This document shows positions 45,218-56,920 of a stretch of 64,000 nt of DNA, piece after piece. The position numbers and the translations under genes were made by a program. Position 1 is the first letter of the stretch; each line of letters starts with the position of its first letter. Under the pieces are notes generated by a model that saw only the letters and a program-made list of their open reading frames with translations, was not told the DNA's origin and ran no database searches. The DNA is from Exophiala sp. HKRS030 (taxonomy: Eukaryota > Ascomycota > Eurotiomycetes > Chaetothyriales > Herpotrichiellaceae), in NCBI GenBank assembly GCA_023897205.1, contig JAHWDD010000002.1:1860001-1924000 (forward strand), in the 5' to 3' direction.

Positions 45218-45837
45218 TTACACGGAGAGACTTCAATTCTCTAGACTTAACTTCTATCCAAAACCCCAAATTCAGTGTTCCCGGAGTTTAGTGTAGAAGG
45301 AGATGCTTGTGGCACGGTCTGATTTGTTGATTTTGGAGCTTTGGATAAAGCACGTATGGGATTGATAGGGATACACCAGCATTGGTATCAATATTGTATG
45401 CTATACATAGTACATGCACGAGTTTGCATCATCGCCACTATCAGTCGAATGTAAGCAATATGCTTGCAAGCCAACAATGAAAAGACTCAGCTCTAGATTG
45501 TATGTGTTTCAATTGTCATTATCCAAATTCGAACTGCTAGCGATCGCTACTGCAAGGCTGAGAGGGGCGTGTACCGTAGTACCGGGTGGCCTTGTACATT
45601 GCGTCAGATGTTTCTGGAATCGCCAAGGCTCCATCATCTTCACCCTTCGCCGCTCACGAATTCGACAACTCGAGTGCGATTGTGTGGTACCTCTTTGCCC
45701 GTTGACTTTTTGAAATTCCATTTCAGCTTGGTCAATACATTGGTCAATTCATTCGATTCCGTTGATGTGAAATACCCTTCACAGCCTTTTGACACGAGCA
45801 GGTGAGCGAGCACAAGGTGTCATCCCGTCCGGTCGAG
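45218..45837. other. intergenic, upstream of the CHORD gene
   Basis: No gene recognised. A GAGCAGGTGAGCG stretch just before the CHORD start could be a splice donor of a 5' untranslated intron, but this is not certain. Confidence 0.45.
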
Positions 45838-46952
45838 ATGGCGCAAAAGTGTGTGCACAAAGGATGCGGCAAGGTCTTTACGGATCCAGATGAAGAATGC
45901 GTCTACCATCCCGGACCTCCTGAGTTTCACGAAGGACAAAAAGGTGAGGAGCAAGATAAGCCTTCCCAACTTGTCTCTTTTTTTCTTGTGTTTTGTCAAT
46001 TTCGCGAAGTAGTACGATTTTCAAGTGATTGTTGGTCTGACCCATGTCCCCTGGCACAGGCTGGAAATGCTGCAAACCCCGAGTCTTGACGTTTGACGAA
46101 TTCCTGGCCATTCCGCCGTGCACGAAGGGCAAGCACTCGACCGTCGATGACACGCCCGTGGCCCCTGCGAAACCTGAAGCGGTCGATGCGTCGAACATTG
46201 TCGCCGCGGCACCTATCCCGGTCCCGGTGACGAGACCTATCGCGACCAGCCTCGCCGCCGCCCAGCAGCCCACCCCGTCCACGACGCCCAAGCCCGAGCC
46301 TCCCGAAGACGAATCGGACGATCCGGACGCCCAGATCCCTCCGAACGCAACGTGCAAGAGACGAGGCTGCGGGAGGTCTCGAGATGACAAAGTGCCGCGC
46401 CACGAGGAGGAGTGCACGTACCATCCTGGCGTCCCCATCTTCCACGAAGGCAGCAAGGGGTGGACCTGTTGTAAACGGCGGGTCCTCGAGTTTGACGAGT
46501 TCATGAAGATCGAGGGCTGCAAGACAAAGAAGCGACATTGCTACGTGGGCAAGCCGAAGCCGAAGAAGGAGACTGCCGATGGCGGCGGCGACGGCGTGAC
46601 TGGCGACGGGGAGGAGTTGCTGCCCACGGTGCGCAACGACTTCTACCAGACCGTGGGTAGTGTAATTGTGAGCTTCTACCTGAAGAAGATCGACAAGGAG
46701 AGGGCAAAGGTCGAGTTCAAGGAGAACGGGACGGAGGTCGATCTCGACTTGCCGACGAGTGACGGGAAACGGTACAAGAGCGTCGTGCCGCTGTTTGCGG
46801 AGATCGTTCCCGACAAGAGCGCGTTCAAGATCATGGGCACAAAGTTGGAACTGGAACTTTGTAAGAAGGACGGCACGAGTTGGTCGACGTTGCGGAGTGA
46901 TGAACAAGCATCAGGGACCAGAATTCAGATCGGAAGGGCTGGGAGAGTGTAG
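45838..46952 (+). CDS. chpA: CHORD- and CS-domain protein (co-chaperone)
   Basis: This is a predicted 332-residue cytosolic protein in two exons, 45838-45943 and 46060-46952. The intron lies inside the first CHORD and its removal restores GQKGWKCCKPRVLTFDEF. CHORD-I covers about residues 5-60 and CHORD-II about 132-195 (CKRRGCGR...HPGVPIFHEGSKGW). Both have the full Cys/His set for two zinc ions each. A CS (p23-like) domain follows at about 225-315 and ends with DGTSWSTL. CHORD-CS proteins bind Hsp90 and Sgt1-type partners; chpA is the Aspergillus name. In-frame GTG codons upstream are not usable starts in a eukaryote. Confidence 0.93.
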
Positions 46953-48065
46953 ATGAGGGTTATCAGAGTGTCAAGAAATTACGATGCCTATGGATGTTCA
47001 AAAACAAAACGTGATGTCGTGGGAGGAGAACCTGGTTACGATGTGATGATAGCGAGGATGAAAATGAGGCCCGACGGGTTGAACAGAACAGAGTAACAAT
47101 TTTCTTTTTGATATAGAGCATAGCGAGGCGTACATATTCGAGAGAAGGAGAGAGAGAGAGAAACTCAAAGGACTCTCAGTCTTAAAGATGAAGTATAACA
47201 AGGTGATACTATGGAAAATAACGTGTGGTGCGTTCTGCGTACTGGGTATAATGTTTCTTTCTTGTATTCTATCTGGATGCAGAAGACCTACATTCTACAA
47301 AGTAGATGACCTCCTCCATCCGCTACTTTGATCACATCGCACTCGTCACATTTTCCAGTCATGTTTCTTTCATTTCATCATGTTTTGTTGGGTGTAGTCA
47401 TCATTCAACTTGATATATTTTCATTTCATAAATTTGTAGCACCTCCTCCACAGCTCCACGCCAAAAAGAGGCATACAGCCATAGTATGATTTGGGAAAAA
47501 GGAACGGTGCCGACTTTGTTCTGCAGAGCCGGGAACGGAAGGAGATTCATTTAGATTTTGTGAAAAATAGAAAAACCCTCAGCAAGCCACCGTAGTGGAG
47601 CTCCGGTATAAGTGTTTACATGGTAATGTAACACCTCTACTGATGATGAGGAAAAGGAAAAAAAGAAGAAGAGAAGAAACAGAAACGCAGGAGGAGAAAT
47701 TTGTATGCGGGCAACACTACCTGAGGCTTGGCAGCGAAAGTTGATCGCCTGCCGCTTTTAAAAGGCAATCTAGGACTTGTCCATCTTCCTCGCCGTTCTC
47801 GGTGCCGCTTTTGTACCATCGCAACTCGAGGGCTCACCCTCTTCCTCCTCACCAGGATCTCTCACCGTTCATTGCTATTCACATCATTAATGAATGCATT
47901 GCTCTTGTAAGAGGCTAAGTAAAAGTCGAGACGGCGTCACCGGCGTCTCGACTTAAGGGGGATCATTCAGCTCAAACCTACAGAGGTTCTGTTATGGGTA
48001 TTACGAACTACTAACTCTCATATAAAGACTGCAGACATGAAGATAACTTCGCGATACAACATAAT
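46953..48065. other. intergenic between CHORD gene and catabolic cluster
   Basis: No gene recognised in 1.1 kb between convergent genes. It marks the left border of the proposed cluster. It contains a perfect 11-bp inverted repeat (47923-47954). Confidence 0.5.
47923..47954. repeat. 11-bp perfect inverted repeat with 10-base loop
   Basis: AAGTCGAGACG at 47923-47933 is matched by CGTCTCGACTT at 47944-47954. It lies 112 bases past the stop of the hydrolase gene, so a transcript would form a strong hairpin in its 3' region. Confidence 0.85.
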
Positions 48066-49063
48066 TCAAAGCCACCGGTTCATCCACTCAAGGACCTGCT
48101 TCTCCGACTCTTCAAGCTCAGCACGTTCTTGTGGATCGTCCGGGTTGCCCCTGACCCCGAACCCATGGCGGCCGGGGGTGTAGACCTTGTGCACCTGCTC
48201 GGGAATCCGCCTTCCTGCCTTGGTGGCATTGGCGTGTATCTGTTCCACCTTGGCCTTGGTATCGAAGCTGACGCCTTCGTCGTGCCGACCCCACCCGTAG
48301 GTGACGGGCACCACCATGTTCTCGACATCGTCGGGCAGGGACAGATGACTCGGGTGCAAGGCTGCCACCGCGTCCACCAAGGGCACCTTGGCGCCATCGA
48401 CCTCGATCATGTTGCTCTCCAATCCGGCCCGGATTGCGTATCGTCCGCCCCAGCAGAATCCGACCATGCTGTGTCCACAAACCGTCAGCCATGATGATGC
48501 CCCGTCGTTGCATGGGCCAAAGGCTGAACTTGGGGGCCGAGAAGAGTTTACTTACCCGATCTTCTGGCTCTTGGGGGTTGATCGCCTCAATGCCTTCAGG
48601 AAATCCATACAGATCTTGTCGGTGGGTCCGAACTTGTGCCGGCCCATCCACATGATGAACGACGGCATCGCGGCGAGAAGGCCAGTGTACTTTGCAAATT
48701 TCGACTGCTTGGCCGCATCGACCGGAAGAAGGACGTCGGCGACCTGGAGTCGGACAGGGTCACCCTTGAAGAAGTCTGGGAGATAGACGAGATACTCGCC
48801 GCTTTTGGCGTAGGCGTCTGCGATCAGCTTGTTGTTGGGAAGAGGCAGGCCGAAAATGTCCGAGTAGATGACGATGGTGGCACGAGGGTTGGTGCGGTTG
48901 CCAATCACATAGGTGTTGAGGCCGTGGATAAGTTCTTCTTTGCCTTGGGGCGTGCCCTCATGGATGGTGCCCTGGCCACACAGAGTTAGAGAGACATAGC
49001 AAGGCCACGGCTGGTTGAGAGGGTCACCTTGATGCATGCCGAGCACGCTTGCCCTTCTGTCAT
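48066..49063 (-). CDS. dienelactone-hydrolase-family enzyme
   Basis: This is a predicted 284-residue alpha/beta hydrolase in three exons: 49063-49028, 48971-48556 and 48468-48066. The first exon supplies MTEGQACSACIK and splices to GTIHEGTPQGKEELIHGL, the usual N-terminus of fungal dienelactone hydrolases. The nucleophile is C156 in GFCWGG; D214 (GWGRHDEG) and H252 (PGRHGFGVRG) complete the Cys-Asp-His triad. The family opens lactone or ester bonds in catabolic routes. Here it would act after the Baeyer-Villiger monooxygenase, which makes esters or lactones. It is divergent with the Zn2Cys6 regulator next door, sharing 485 bases upstream. Confidence 0.9.
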
Positions 49064-49548
49064 TTTCGGTGAGGTCGGACTGTATTATACTCTGTTCCTC
49101 TGTGTAAAGTCGCTTAATGTTGTCAGACTCCGGTCGAAAGACGGGGAGGCGATGGAGATGGAATTTTGCGCAGCGGGTGATCGAGACTGAGACTCAAGAA
49201 GCTTTCACTTTGTTAAGGATAACATATCACAGCCGACAGCAGCATGGCTGACTTATAATCCCATGGCCGTCCAGGGAGCGCGCTGAACCATCAGCGCATC
49301 CCCGTCGCCGTCTCGCCATCTCGCTATCTTCTCGCGCACTCCTCGGGACTCGTGTGGGACCGCGCCGAATCAAGTTGGGCCGTCGGGGGGAGTGCGAGAT
49401 GATTAGATAATAGAATGATCGCCGTCTAGTCTAAATCAAGCCTGGCTCTATCTGATCTAAGGCGCCCAGCGAAACGCCTCCGAGAAGGAGAGTACCCGGG
49501 TATGTCAACGTCAATGCAGAGCCAAAGGTCCATCAAAGGAACACAGCC
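49064..49548. promoter_or_regulatory. shared divergent upstream region of hydrolase and regulator 1
   Basis: The region holds several CGG-containing words (for example CTCCGGTC near 49129 and CCGTCGGGG near 49380), the usual half-site of Zn2Cys6 regulators. This is suggestive only. Confidence 0.45.
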
Positions 49549-52321
49549 ATGTCACAGACCCCGTCCGAGAATGTCGCGACATCTTCTGGCACGCCTTCCG
49601 CGTACGTCGATACGCCGTCGTCAGGGCCTGCTCATCCGTTTCAACTGCGGAGCTGCGTAACTTGCCGTGCGCGCAAAGTCCGGTGCGACAGGCGGTCACC
49701 ATGCTCAAACTGCCGCCGGGGGAACATCGTCTGTGTCTTTCCATCGGGCGACCGTCCTCCGAGATGGGCTCGCCGTCTGGAGCACCTCGCCAACGATCCT
49801 TCCTCCTCAAGCACCTCAAAGTCGCAGATGGCGAGCCCAGTCGTCGACCAGGTCGAGGACAGACTCCGCGCCCTCGAGAACCTGGTCAAGGAGCTGAGCA
49901 GCCAGTTAAACCAGGCCCGCGCCGCCGCCGCGGCAGCTGGCTCTGCTAACGGTGGTTCATCCGGAGTCAATTCTCCTGGCAGCTCTGCACATGCCGACCT
50001 TCAGAGTCATCCGTCCCCAAGCGCGGAGGACGGCAGGCTGAACAAACAGTTTGGCCGGTTGGTGGTTCAGGATGCCAGCAGCAGCCGTTATGTGACCGGT
50101 GGCTTCTGGTCTCGAGTCGACGACGATGTGAGTCGAGATTTTGTTACCTGAACCCCTCTGCAGCACAGACGCTCTGTGTATACAGCCAGGACCTCATTGA
50201 CTCTCACTTCAGCTTAGCGGCCTGGAGGTAGACAATGGCGGTCTAGCAGCAGACGAACCTGAAGTCTCAAAGCATGACCCTACCCCTGGAAACACCCCTT
50301 CCACCCAAGAAATCAGGTCGACTGCTTCAGAACGCTACGCCTTCCTCTTTCGACATAATTTGAACCCTTTGGCCCCAGACTCGCGGTCCTTCCACCCTCT
50401 CCCATCACAGATTCCGTTTATTCTTGACGTGTTCGCGGAGAATGTGAATTTGTTCTATCACATCGTCCACGTGCCCACTGTTGCAAAAATGGTGCGCGAT
50501 CTGCGTGGCAGCGGCATGTCGAACCTGACGCCATCTCACGAGGCGCTGATGTTTTCCATCTACTATGCCGCCATAATGTCAATGGAAGAAGATGATGTGA
50601 GTGACGGCGCTTGAACCTGAAACCCAGGTTTCTCCCATCCTGAACGATTGTTCTGTGCTGAATCATTTACTCTTAAGATCCTGACGAATTTCGGTTCGTC
50701 CAAGGCCGACCTCGCCTCGAAGTATCGTTACGGCCTGGAGCATTTCCTTGCGAAAGCCGACTTCCTTAACGCCCCCGACATTGTCCTCGTGCAGGCACTC
50801 AGCATCTTCCTGTTCCTTGCGCGCCGAGATGACAGCCCCAGATTCGCGTACATGATGACCGGCCTCCTCGTCCGGATGGCACAATATCTTGGACTCCAAC
50901 GAGACGGGGATAATTTTAAGCATCTCACTCCCTTCGATACTGATTTACGTCGAAGGGTCTGGTGGGCCGTTGTCATACTAGACATACGCTCCGCAGAGGA
51001 CCAAGGAACGGATATGGCGATCCCACAAGGCAGCTTCGATACCAAGATGCCATGGAACATCAACGACACCGACATTGATCCTGAGACAAAACAGGTGCCC
51101 GCAGAACGCCATGGTCTGACCGACCGGGCCTTTACGCGCATCAACATCGAGATAAATAAGAACATGCGGCAGATGACGGCGGCCGTGGCTGCCGGTAGCA
51201 ATAACGGGGCCGGCCTGGAAGAGCAAAGCCGTCTTTTGAACGATATCTGGCAACGACTTGATGAGGGATACCTTCAGTACGCTCCGGACACAGGGAGTGT
51301 TGCTCACTGGGTCGCCGTCACGATTGCTCGACTGGTAATGGCGAAGATGACACTGATAGTCTTCCTTCCCGTCCTCTTCTCTTCGTCCCCGAGTGGGATG
51401 ACCTCCGAATCGATCAGAATGAAGTTGCTGATTGCCGCAATCGAGGTGGCAGAGTACAACCACATGCTCAATGCCGAAGAAGCGGCTCGGCATTGGCGCT
51501 GGATCTACCAGACACGCACACACTGGCACGCCATCGTCTATCTCCTGATCGAGACTTGTCGGCGCCCTTGGTCCCCTCTCGTTGAAAGAGCTTGGGTGGC
51601 ACTTCACAGCCCCTGGCTAATTCCAGCCAGAGTGGCAGACAGGAACTCGCACCACTGGATCCCGCTGCGAAAGTTGATGGCACAATCCCGCAAGCATCGT
51701 AACACCGAAATTGAACGGCTGCGTGCTGATCCTCAGGCTGCTGTGAGGCTCGAGATGGAGTACTCAAACATGCCGACCCCTTCAAGCTCAGGCACATTTC
51801 CAGACGGGCGCAGTGCCGATGTCTTCCTCAGGCGTTGGCGCGATGTCATTGCCACGCCTGCAGGCCCTACACGTATGCCTAATGATACGAGTACCAGCGC
51901 CAGACGCGCCGACGCGACTCCAGACACAAACTGTATGACTCTGTCTGGTGGAACTTCTATAGGTGTAATCGACCTAGGTGACGTGAGACCCATTATGAAC
52001 TTCGCGCAAGGGTATGTGGCGGGAATCGACGAACAGCAGACACTCCAGACAATACCGGGCCTGGTGAACAACACGCAGGCGACTTTTGGCGAATCGACAG
52101 CAGAACATGATGCAAACTTAGCATACAGGGCCATGCCGACACTCCCCACAGACGGGACGGATGGTGACCGAACCACGACGGGAGCGGGTTTTGTCACCTG
52201 GCTATGGACCGACTCGAGCCCCTCGGCTGACGATTTTGCCGCATTTGACAACGTGAACATGGATCTGGACGGTGGGATGGACTGGTATAGTTGGATCGAA
52301 TCTGCCAAGGGCATAGAATGA
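49549..52321 (+). CDS. Zn(II)2Cys6 transcription factor 1 of the catabolic cluster
   Basis: This is a predicted 868-residue nuclear regulator in three exons: 49549-50127, 50213-50596 and 50678-52321, all phase 0. The DNA-binding module is C36-x2-C39-x6-C46-x5-C52-x2-C55-x6-C62 (RSCVTCRARKVRCDRRSPCS). A linker and a leucine-containing helix (VEDRLRALENLVKEL) follow, as in dimerising family members. The middle part has the fungal-specific regulatory domain, with FAYMMTGLLVRMAQYLGLQR and DTDLRRRVWWAVVIL. The last acceptor (TTAAG) is weak, so that junction could be a few bases off. Position between the hydrolase and the transporter suggests it controls the cluster. Confidence 0.9.
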
Positions 52322-52664
52322 GCTCAGCGTAGGGGAAATTCTTCTCCAACAGTTTTATATGCCACGCCATGATACCTCATGATCCATCAAGCTGAAATGC
52401 ATGTTCATTGTTGGTACACAACCGATTTCAAACCCAAATATCCCTTGCCTCCAGCCCCTGTGTTTCTATAAAACTACGGATGCGATCGAAGTACCCGCCT
52501 CCCTCTCAGGGTGTGTTCACAGGCGATCTGAACAACCATTGCTACATGGTATGTATGTGGCTGGGAGATAGTGAATGTGGCACACTGGTCGGTCTTACTG
52601 TAGACAAGCGTCCTAGGAAGAGAATGATATGATGTGCAGACAAAGACCCATCCCGAGTTACTTG
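52322..52664. other. convergent 3' region between regulator 1 and MFS transporter
   Basis: No gene seen in these 343 bases; the two genes converge here. Confidence 0.5.
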
Positions 52665-54469
52665 CTACGCTTTCTCACCCTCGACGTGGTGCACGTTCTC
52701 CTCGTGGACGACCGGCTGCTCGCCAGTGCCATCTTCGATGGTCCCTTTGTGGTCATCCGCCGAAGTGATGACGAGCCCATGATCCTGGTACGCGGCCACG
52801 AGGTCGTCGTCGCCAAACAGCTTGGCCACCTCCTCCAACGGTCTGTTTAAAGTGTCGGGGAACGTGAACCAGACCACGACGGCGCCGAGGGCGGTGAAGA
52901 CGATGAAGAAGAGGTAGTACCTCCAGCCGATGCTCGCGAACGCGGTGGGTGCGGCCTGCAGCCACACGATGTTAGTCAGGGCGTATGTGAACATGCCGAT
53001 GGTCATGCCCTGGGCGCGCAGGTGGGTGGGGAATATCTCGGCCGTGTACCACCAGGTCACGCCGTCCAGGAAGCCTCCGTAGAAGAAGACGAAGAGAAAG
53101 TTGAAGGCGGCGCAGGCCCCGAGTCCGGCCTTGTTGTGGGTGTCGCCGTAGGTCGCGACGAACGCCGCCTCCATGATGACGGAGAAGCAACACCCCGCCA
53201 GCCCTATCGTCATGAGCGTGGGTCGGGACATCCGATCGACCCAGAGGGGCGCCACCATGTTCGAGGCCCAGGAAGCCACCAGCCAACCGGCTTGCAGAAA
53301 GAGTTGGTCCTCTGGGCTATAACCCAATCGACCGTACGTGATGGTAGCGTAGTCTACATCCCAAAATTAGTCAAATGCCGTATTAAAACTTGGAGCAGCA
53401 CGGATCTCCTTGGTGGAAAAGCACTCGCTCCAAAAAAAAACAAAAAAAAACAACCACTTGTCTATAGTAGCAGTGGGCAACTGGGGAGGCAATAAGATGG
53501 AACTCACTATTGATCACAAGTACTCCGGAGCTCACCAGGGTAAAGAGCAACAGAACAGTCATCCATACCCTTTTGCGATAGCTCGGGCGTCGCACCATGG
53601 CCAGGTAACCTCCCGGAAGCGACCGTTCGAGTTCAATCTGCTGGTTCATTTGTTGGAATTCCCTTCGGGCAAAAGTCTCATCCCCGTGCCAGGTGTGGAG
53701 GTTCTGGACCACCTTCCACGCCTCCTCGGAGCGGTCTCGCAGCAAAAGATACCGAGGGCTCTCCGGTACGAAAAAGACGGCGACGATGCAGAAGATGGCG
53801 GGCAAGCAGCCCAGAGCGATGGGAGCCCTCCAGGCGTTCACGTTTTTGTAGTAGTAGAAGCCGACACCGACCCAAGACGCGCAAACATAGCCGATGTTGA
53901 TGAAGATGGGACTGATGTCGGACAATATCCCTCGGTCTTTCGGAGGGACAATCTCTGCGACCCATAGAGGTACCGCCACCAGTTCCATGTACCCACTGTA
54001 TGAGAAAGGAGGTCAAGTTAGCGACTCTGTTGTTACCGGAGTCCAAGCCATTGTTCGCTCATTAAAAAGAAGGGTCTCAACTCTCAACTCACCCTATTCC
54101 GGATAGAAGCCTAAAGACGATAAAGACGGCAATGTTGGTGGAACCGGCGAGGATGGCACTGGCCACGAGTAGAATGATGGCCCCCAACAGGATCGTCTTC
54201 TTCCTCCCGTACCTGTCCGCCAACAGTCCAACCATGACACAGCCGAATAGGCCACCGACAAAGTAGAGGGCGTTCGCGGCCCCTAACAGAGATGAGGCGT
54301 TGGAAGCTGTGTCGAGGCCCATCTCGTGCAAGAAACTGGGTTGACCCATGGTGGTGGCGATGATGGAGGCGCCGTAACCGTACGCCGCGGCACCCCATGA
54401 CACCCCGGCGCAGTACAGGACGGTCGACAGCTTGTAGTGCCGGCGTGGCTTTTCTTCCAGGGTTTCCAT
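52665..54469 (-). CDS. MFS transporter, sugar-porter type
   Basis: This is a predicted 517-residue plasma-membrane permease in three exons: 54469-54093, 53995-53508 and 53353-52665. The first half has GCVMVGLLADRYGRKKTIL, the classic loop 2-3 motif. The second exon carries VPESPRYLLLRDRSEEAW, the PESPR signature of the sugar-porter family. The C-terminus has FPDTLNRPLEEV before a charged tail. Sugar-porter proteins also carry non-sugar organic acids and aromatics in fungal catabolic clusters, so uptake of the cluster substrate is a fair inference. It is divergent with the Baeyer-Villiger gene over about 800 bases. Confidence 0.9.
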
Positions 54470-55276
54470 TCTTCTGGGAGGGGAGATGACTTGTCTCGTC
54501 AATCAAAGGTGGAAAAGACCGGGCCCAACTCGGGTTGACTTGGAGAGAGAGAGAGAGAGAGACCTCACAGAACTTGTTCTCAGGTCTTTCTTTGTGAATC
54601 GATCAATATCGGTGGTCACGACTGGAAGCTGGCCCCTCGTGGTTGTTAGGGCGTGGAGATACATCCGGGGGATATACATATGTATCCTTTCATTGACCAC
54701 CCGCCCCCGAGGGCATTGTGGAGGAGAACTGGCGTGGGTGGATTCTTTGGATCCGGGGGAAGACGTTGCCTTGCATATAGCCGACCATTCAATGTGTGGG
54801 GTGGACGAAGTGTTATCCAGTTCGGCTTCAAGCTGATCTCTGATTCGGCCACGAGATAGGCGAAGTGGAGTAGCGCAGTATGCGTTGAGGAATGGACGAC
54901 GACTTTCTCGAGGCCGATTAGCCATAGCTTGCCTGACGAGTGTATGAATGTCTGGTAGCCGATTACCGTTTCTCAAGGGGGATTCCCGTGGGATATGTTA
55001 CACACACACGCACACACACAGACAGGCAATTGCTGGTCTCTCCTCCGGACAGATGGACGTGGTGATCCTCGTCCCAATGCCCAGAAGCCTACTTAAAACA
55101 ACGCTTTCCATCTGGAAGGCGATGTAGATGATTTTAGTCTGAAAAGCAACTCGTAACTTTCTACATCTACAAGAATTGTTTGTCAGAGTTCCTAGGTACC
55201 TTTTTCAGTCAACACTCACCACTAGGTGAAATCGTTCGAGTTGCTTGGGACATTCTTCTTTGTTGTCATCTACTCC
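54470..55276. promoter_or_regulatory. shared divergent upstream region of MFS and Baeyer-Villiger genes
   Basis: The region holds two exact copies of ATCCGGGGGA, at 54663-54672 and 54751-54760, 88 bases apart. It also holds a CCTCCGGACAG word near 55044, a GA repeat at 54543-54562 and a CA repeat near 55000. CGG-bearing repeats are the type of site bound by Zn2Cys6 proteins. Confidence 0.5.
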
Positions 55277-56920
55277 ATGGCGTCAGAGAAAGAAACCAAT
55301 GGCCACACTGCCCCTGATTACGACGTGATCATCGTCGGTGCCGGACTTTCGGGTTGCTACTCCCTCATCACCGCGCTCCAGTCGGGTCTACGGGTCAAGT
55401 GCCTGGAAGCCGGGACCGGGGTGGGAGGGACGTGGTACTGGAACAGGTACCCAGGGTGCAGGTTCGACTCGGAAAGCTACACCTACGGCTTCAGCTTTTC
55501 GTCCGAACTGCTCCAAGAGTGGAACTGGTCGGAACATTTCGCCCCCCAGCGGGAGACGGAACGCTACATCAACCACATGGCCGACAAGTTTCAGATCCGT
55601 CCGCACATCCAATTCGAGACGCGCGTGGAGACGGCGCACTTTGACCAGGGCAACAACGCCTGGGTCGTGACCACCGACACCAAAGAGACCTTGACCGCGC
55701 GGTTCCTCGTCACCTGCGTCGGTCCACTGTCGGCCTTCACCTTGCCGCGCTACCCCGGCCTGGAGGAGTTTCGAGGGCCGTCGTGCCACACGGCCCGTTG
55801 GCCCAAGGCCGGTGTCGACTACGCGGGGAAGCGGGTCGCCGTCGTCGGCACCGGTGCCACGGGGGTCCAGACGATCCAGGAGGTCTCGAAAACCGCCGGC
55901 CATCTGTCCGTCTTCCAGCGGCGCCCCAACTGGTGCGCCCCGCTCCACAACAGCAAGATCGAACCCGAGGAGATGCAAAGGATCAAACAGGGGTACCCCG
56001 AGCTGTTCGAACACTGCCGCGGGTCCTTTGCCGGCTTCATCCACCGGGCGAGCCCCAAGGCCGCCCTCGAGACGCCGGCCGAGGAACGGGAAAAGTTCTG
56101 GCAGACCCTCTACGACAGTCCCGGGTTCGGAATCTGGATGGGCAACTACAAAGACGTCCTCGTCGATCGAGCCGCCAACGGCCTCCTCAGTGACTTCATC
56201 GCTCGCAAAATCCGCGAGAGGGTCGAGGATCCGGTGGTGGCGGAAAAGCTGATCCCCAAGGACCACGGCTTTGGCACCCGTCGGGTTCCCCTGGAGACAA
56301 AGTACTACGAGGTGTACAACCGAGACAATGTCGAGTTGGTCGATTTGACCGAGACTCCGATCGATCGTGTCACACCGAGGGGCATCCTGACGGCCGACGG
56401 TAAAGAGCGTGAGTTCGACGTCATCATCTACGCGACGGGCTTCGACCCGGTCATGGGTGCCTTTGACAGGATCGACATCCGAGGGCTCGATGGTCTGCGA
56501 CTGAAGGAGGCGTGGAACAATGGGCCGAGAACTTACCTGGGCTTGACCGTTCGGGGCTTCCCAAACATGTTCATGGTCATGGGCCCTCATTGCGCCCTGG
56601 GAAACATCCCTCTCAGCATTCAATACAGCGTCGAGTGGATCGGCAAGATGTTGCGATACGCTCGTGATAACAACGTCGAATACGTCGAGGCCAAAGGCGA
56701 GAGCGTGGACAGTTGGACGGGCACGGTCGAGAAGCTCGCCAAGGGACTCTTGTCGAACGACGTTGATTCTTGGATGACGGGGGTCAACAGCAACGTCGAA
56801 GGTCGCCAGAAGAGGATCGTTGCTCGGTACAGTGGCAGTTGTCCTTCGTACCGGGCGAGGTGTGAGGAGGAGGCTCAGGCCGGGTATCCAGGATTGACGC
56901 TGGTATCACAGCAAGCTTAA
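55277..56920 (+). CDS. Baeyer-Villiger monooxygenase (FAD, NADPH-dependent)
   Basis: A single exon encodes 547 residues. The enzyme class inserts one oxygen next to a carbonyl, turning ketones into esters or cyclic ketones into lactones. The FAD motif GAGLSG is at 21-26 and the NADPH motif GTGATG at 191-196. Between them lies the diagnostic FRGPSCHTARWP at 165-176, fitting F-x-G-x-x-x-H-x-x-x-W-P with all fixed residues. GGTWYWNRYPGCRFD and YATGFD are also present. The start is the ATG of MASEKETNG; the open frame upstream begins with GTG only. Codons are strongly G/C-ending, which opens a 411-codon false frame on the other strand. It is the central enzyme of the proposed cluster. Confidence 0.93.
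   Translation: MASEKETNGHTAPDYDVIIVGAGLSGCYSLITALQSGLRVKCLEAGTGVGGTWYWNRYPGCRFDSESYTYGFSFSSELLQEWNWSEHFAPQRETERYINHMADKFQIRPHIQFETRVETAHFDQGNNAWVVTTDTKETLTARFLVTCVGPLSAFTLPRYPGLEEFRGPSCHTARWPKAGVDYAGKRVAVVGTGATGVQTIQEVSKTAGHLSVFQRRPNWCAPLHNSKIEPEEMQRIKQGYPELFEHCRGSFAGFIHRASPKAALETPAEEREKFWQTLYDSPGFGIWMGNYKDVLVDRAANGLLSDFIARKIRERVEDPVVAEKLIPKDHGFGTRRVPLETKYYEVYNRDNVELVDLTETPIDRVTPRGILTADGKEREFDVIIYATGFDPVMGAFDRIDIRGLDGLRLKEAWNNGPRTYLGLTVRGFPNMFMVMGPHCALGNIPLSIQYSVEWIGKMLRYARDNNVEYVEAKGESVDSWTGTVEKLAKGLLSNDVDSWMTGVNSNVEGRQKRIVARYSGSCPSYRARCEEEAQAGYPGLTLVSQQA

Noticed and set aside
45996..46907. 303-codon minus-strand frame over the CHORD gene
   Set aside because: It has no family features, while the plus strand holds two complete CHORD domains and a CS domain.
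47923..47954. Hairpin read as a rho-independent terminator
   Set aside because: The genome is eukaryotic, and no U-tract follows.
55226..55276. N-terminal hydrophobic extension of the Baeyer-Villiger enzyme
   Set aside because: The frame begins with GTG, which is not a normal start in fungi; the ATG at 55277 gives the usual N-terminus.
55388..56623. 411-codon minus-strand frame
   Set aside because: It is a shadow of the Baeyer-Villiger gene, which has all its family motifs on the plus strand.
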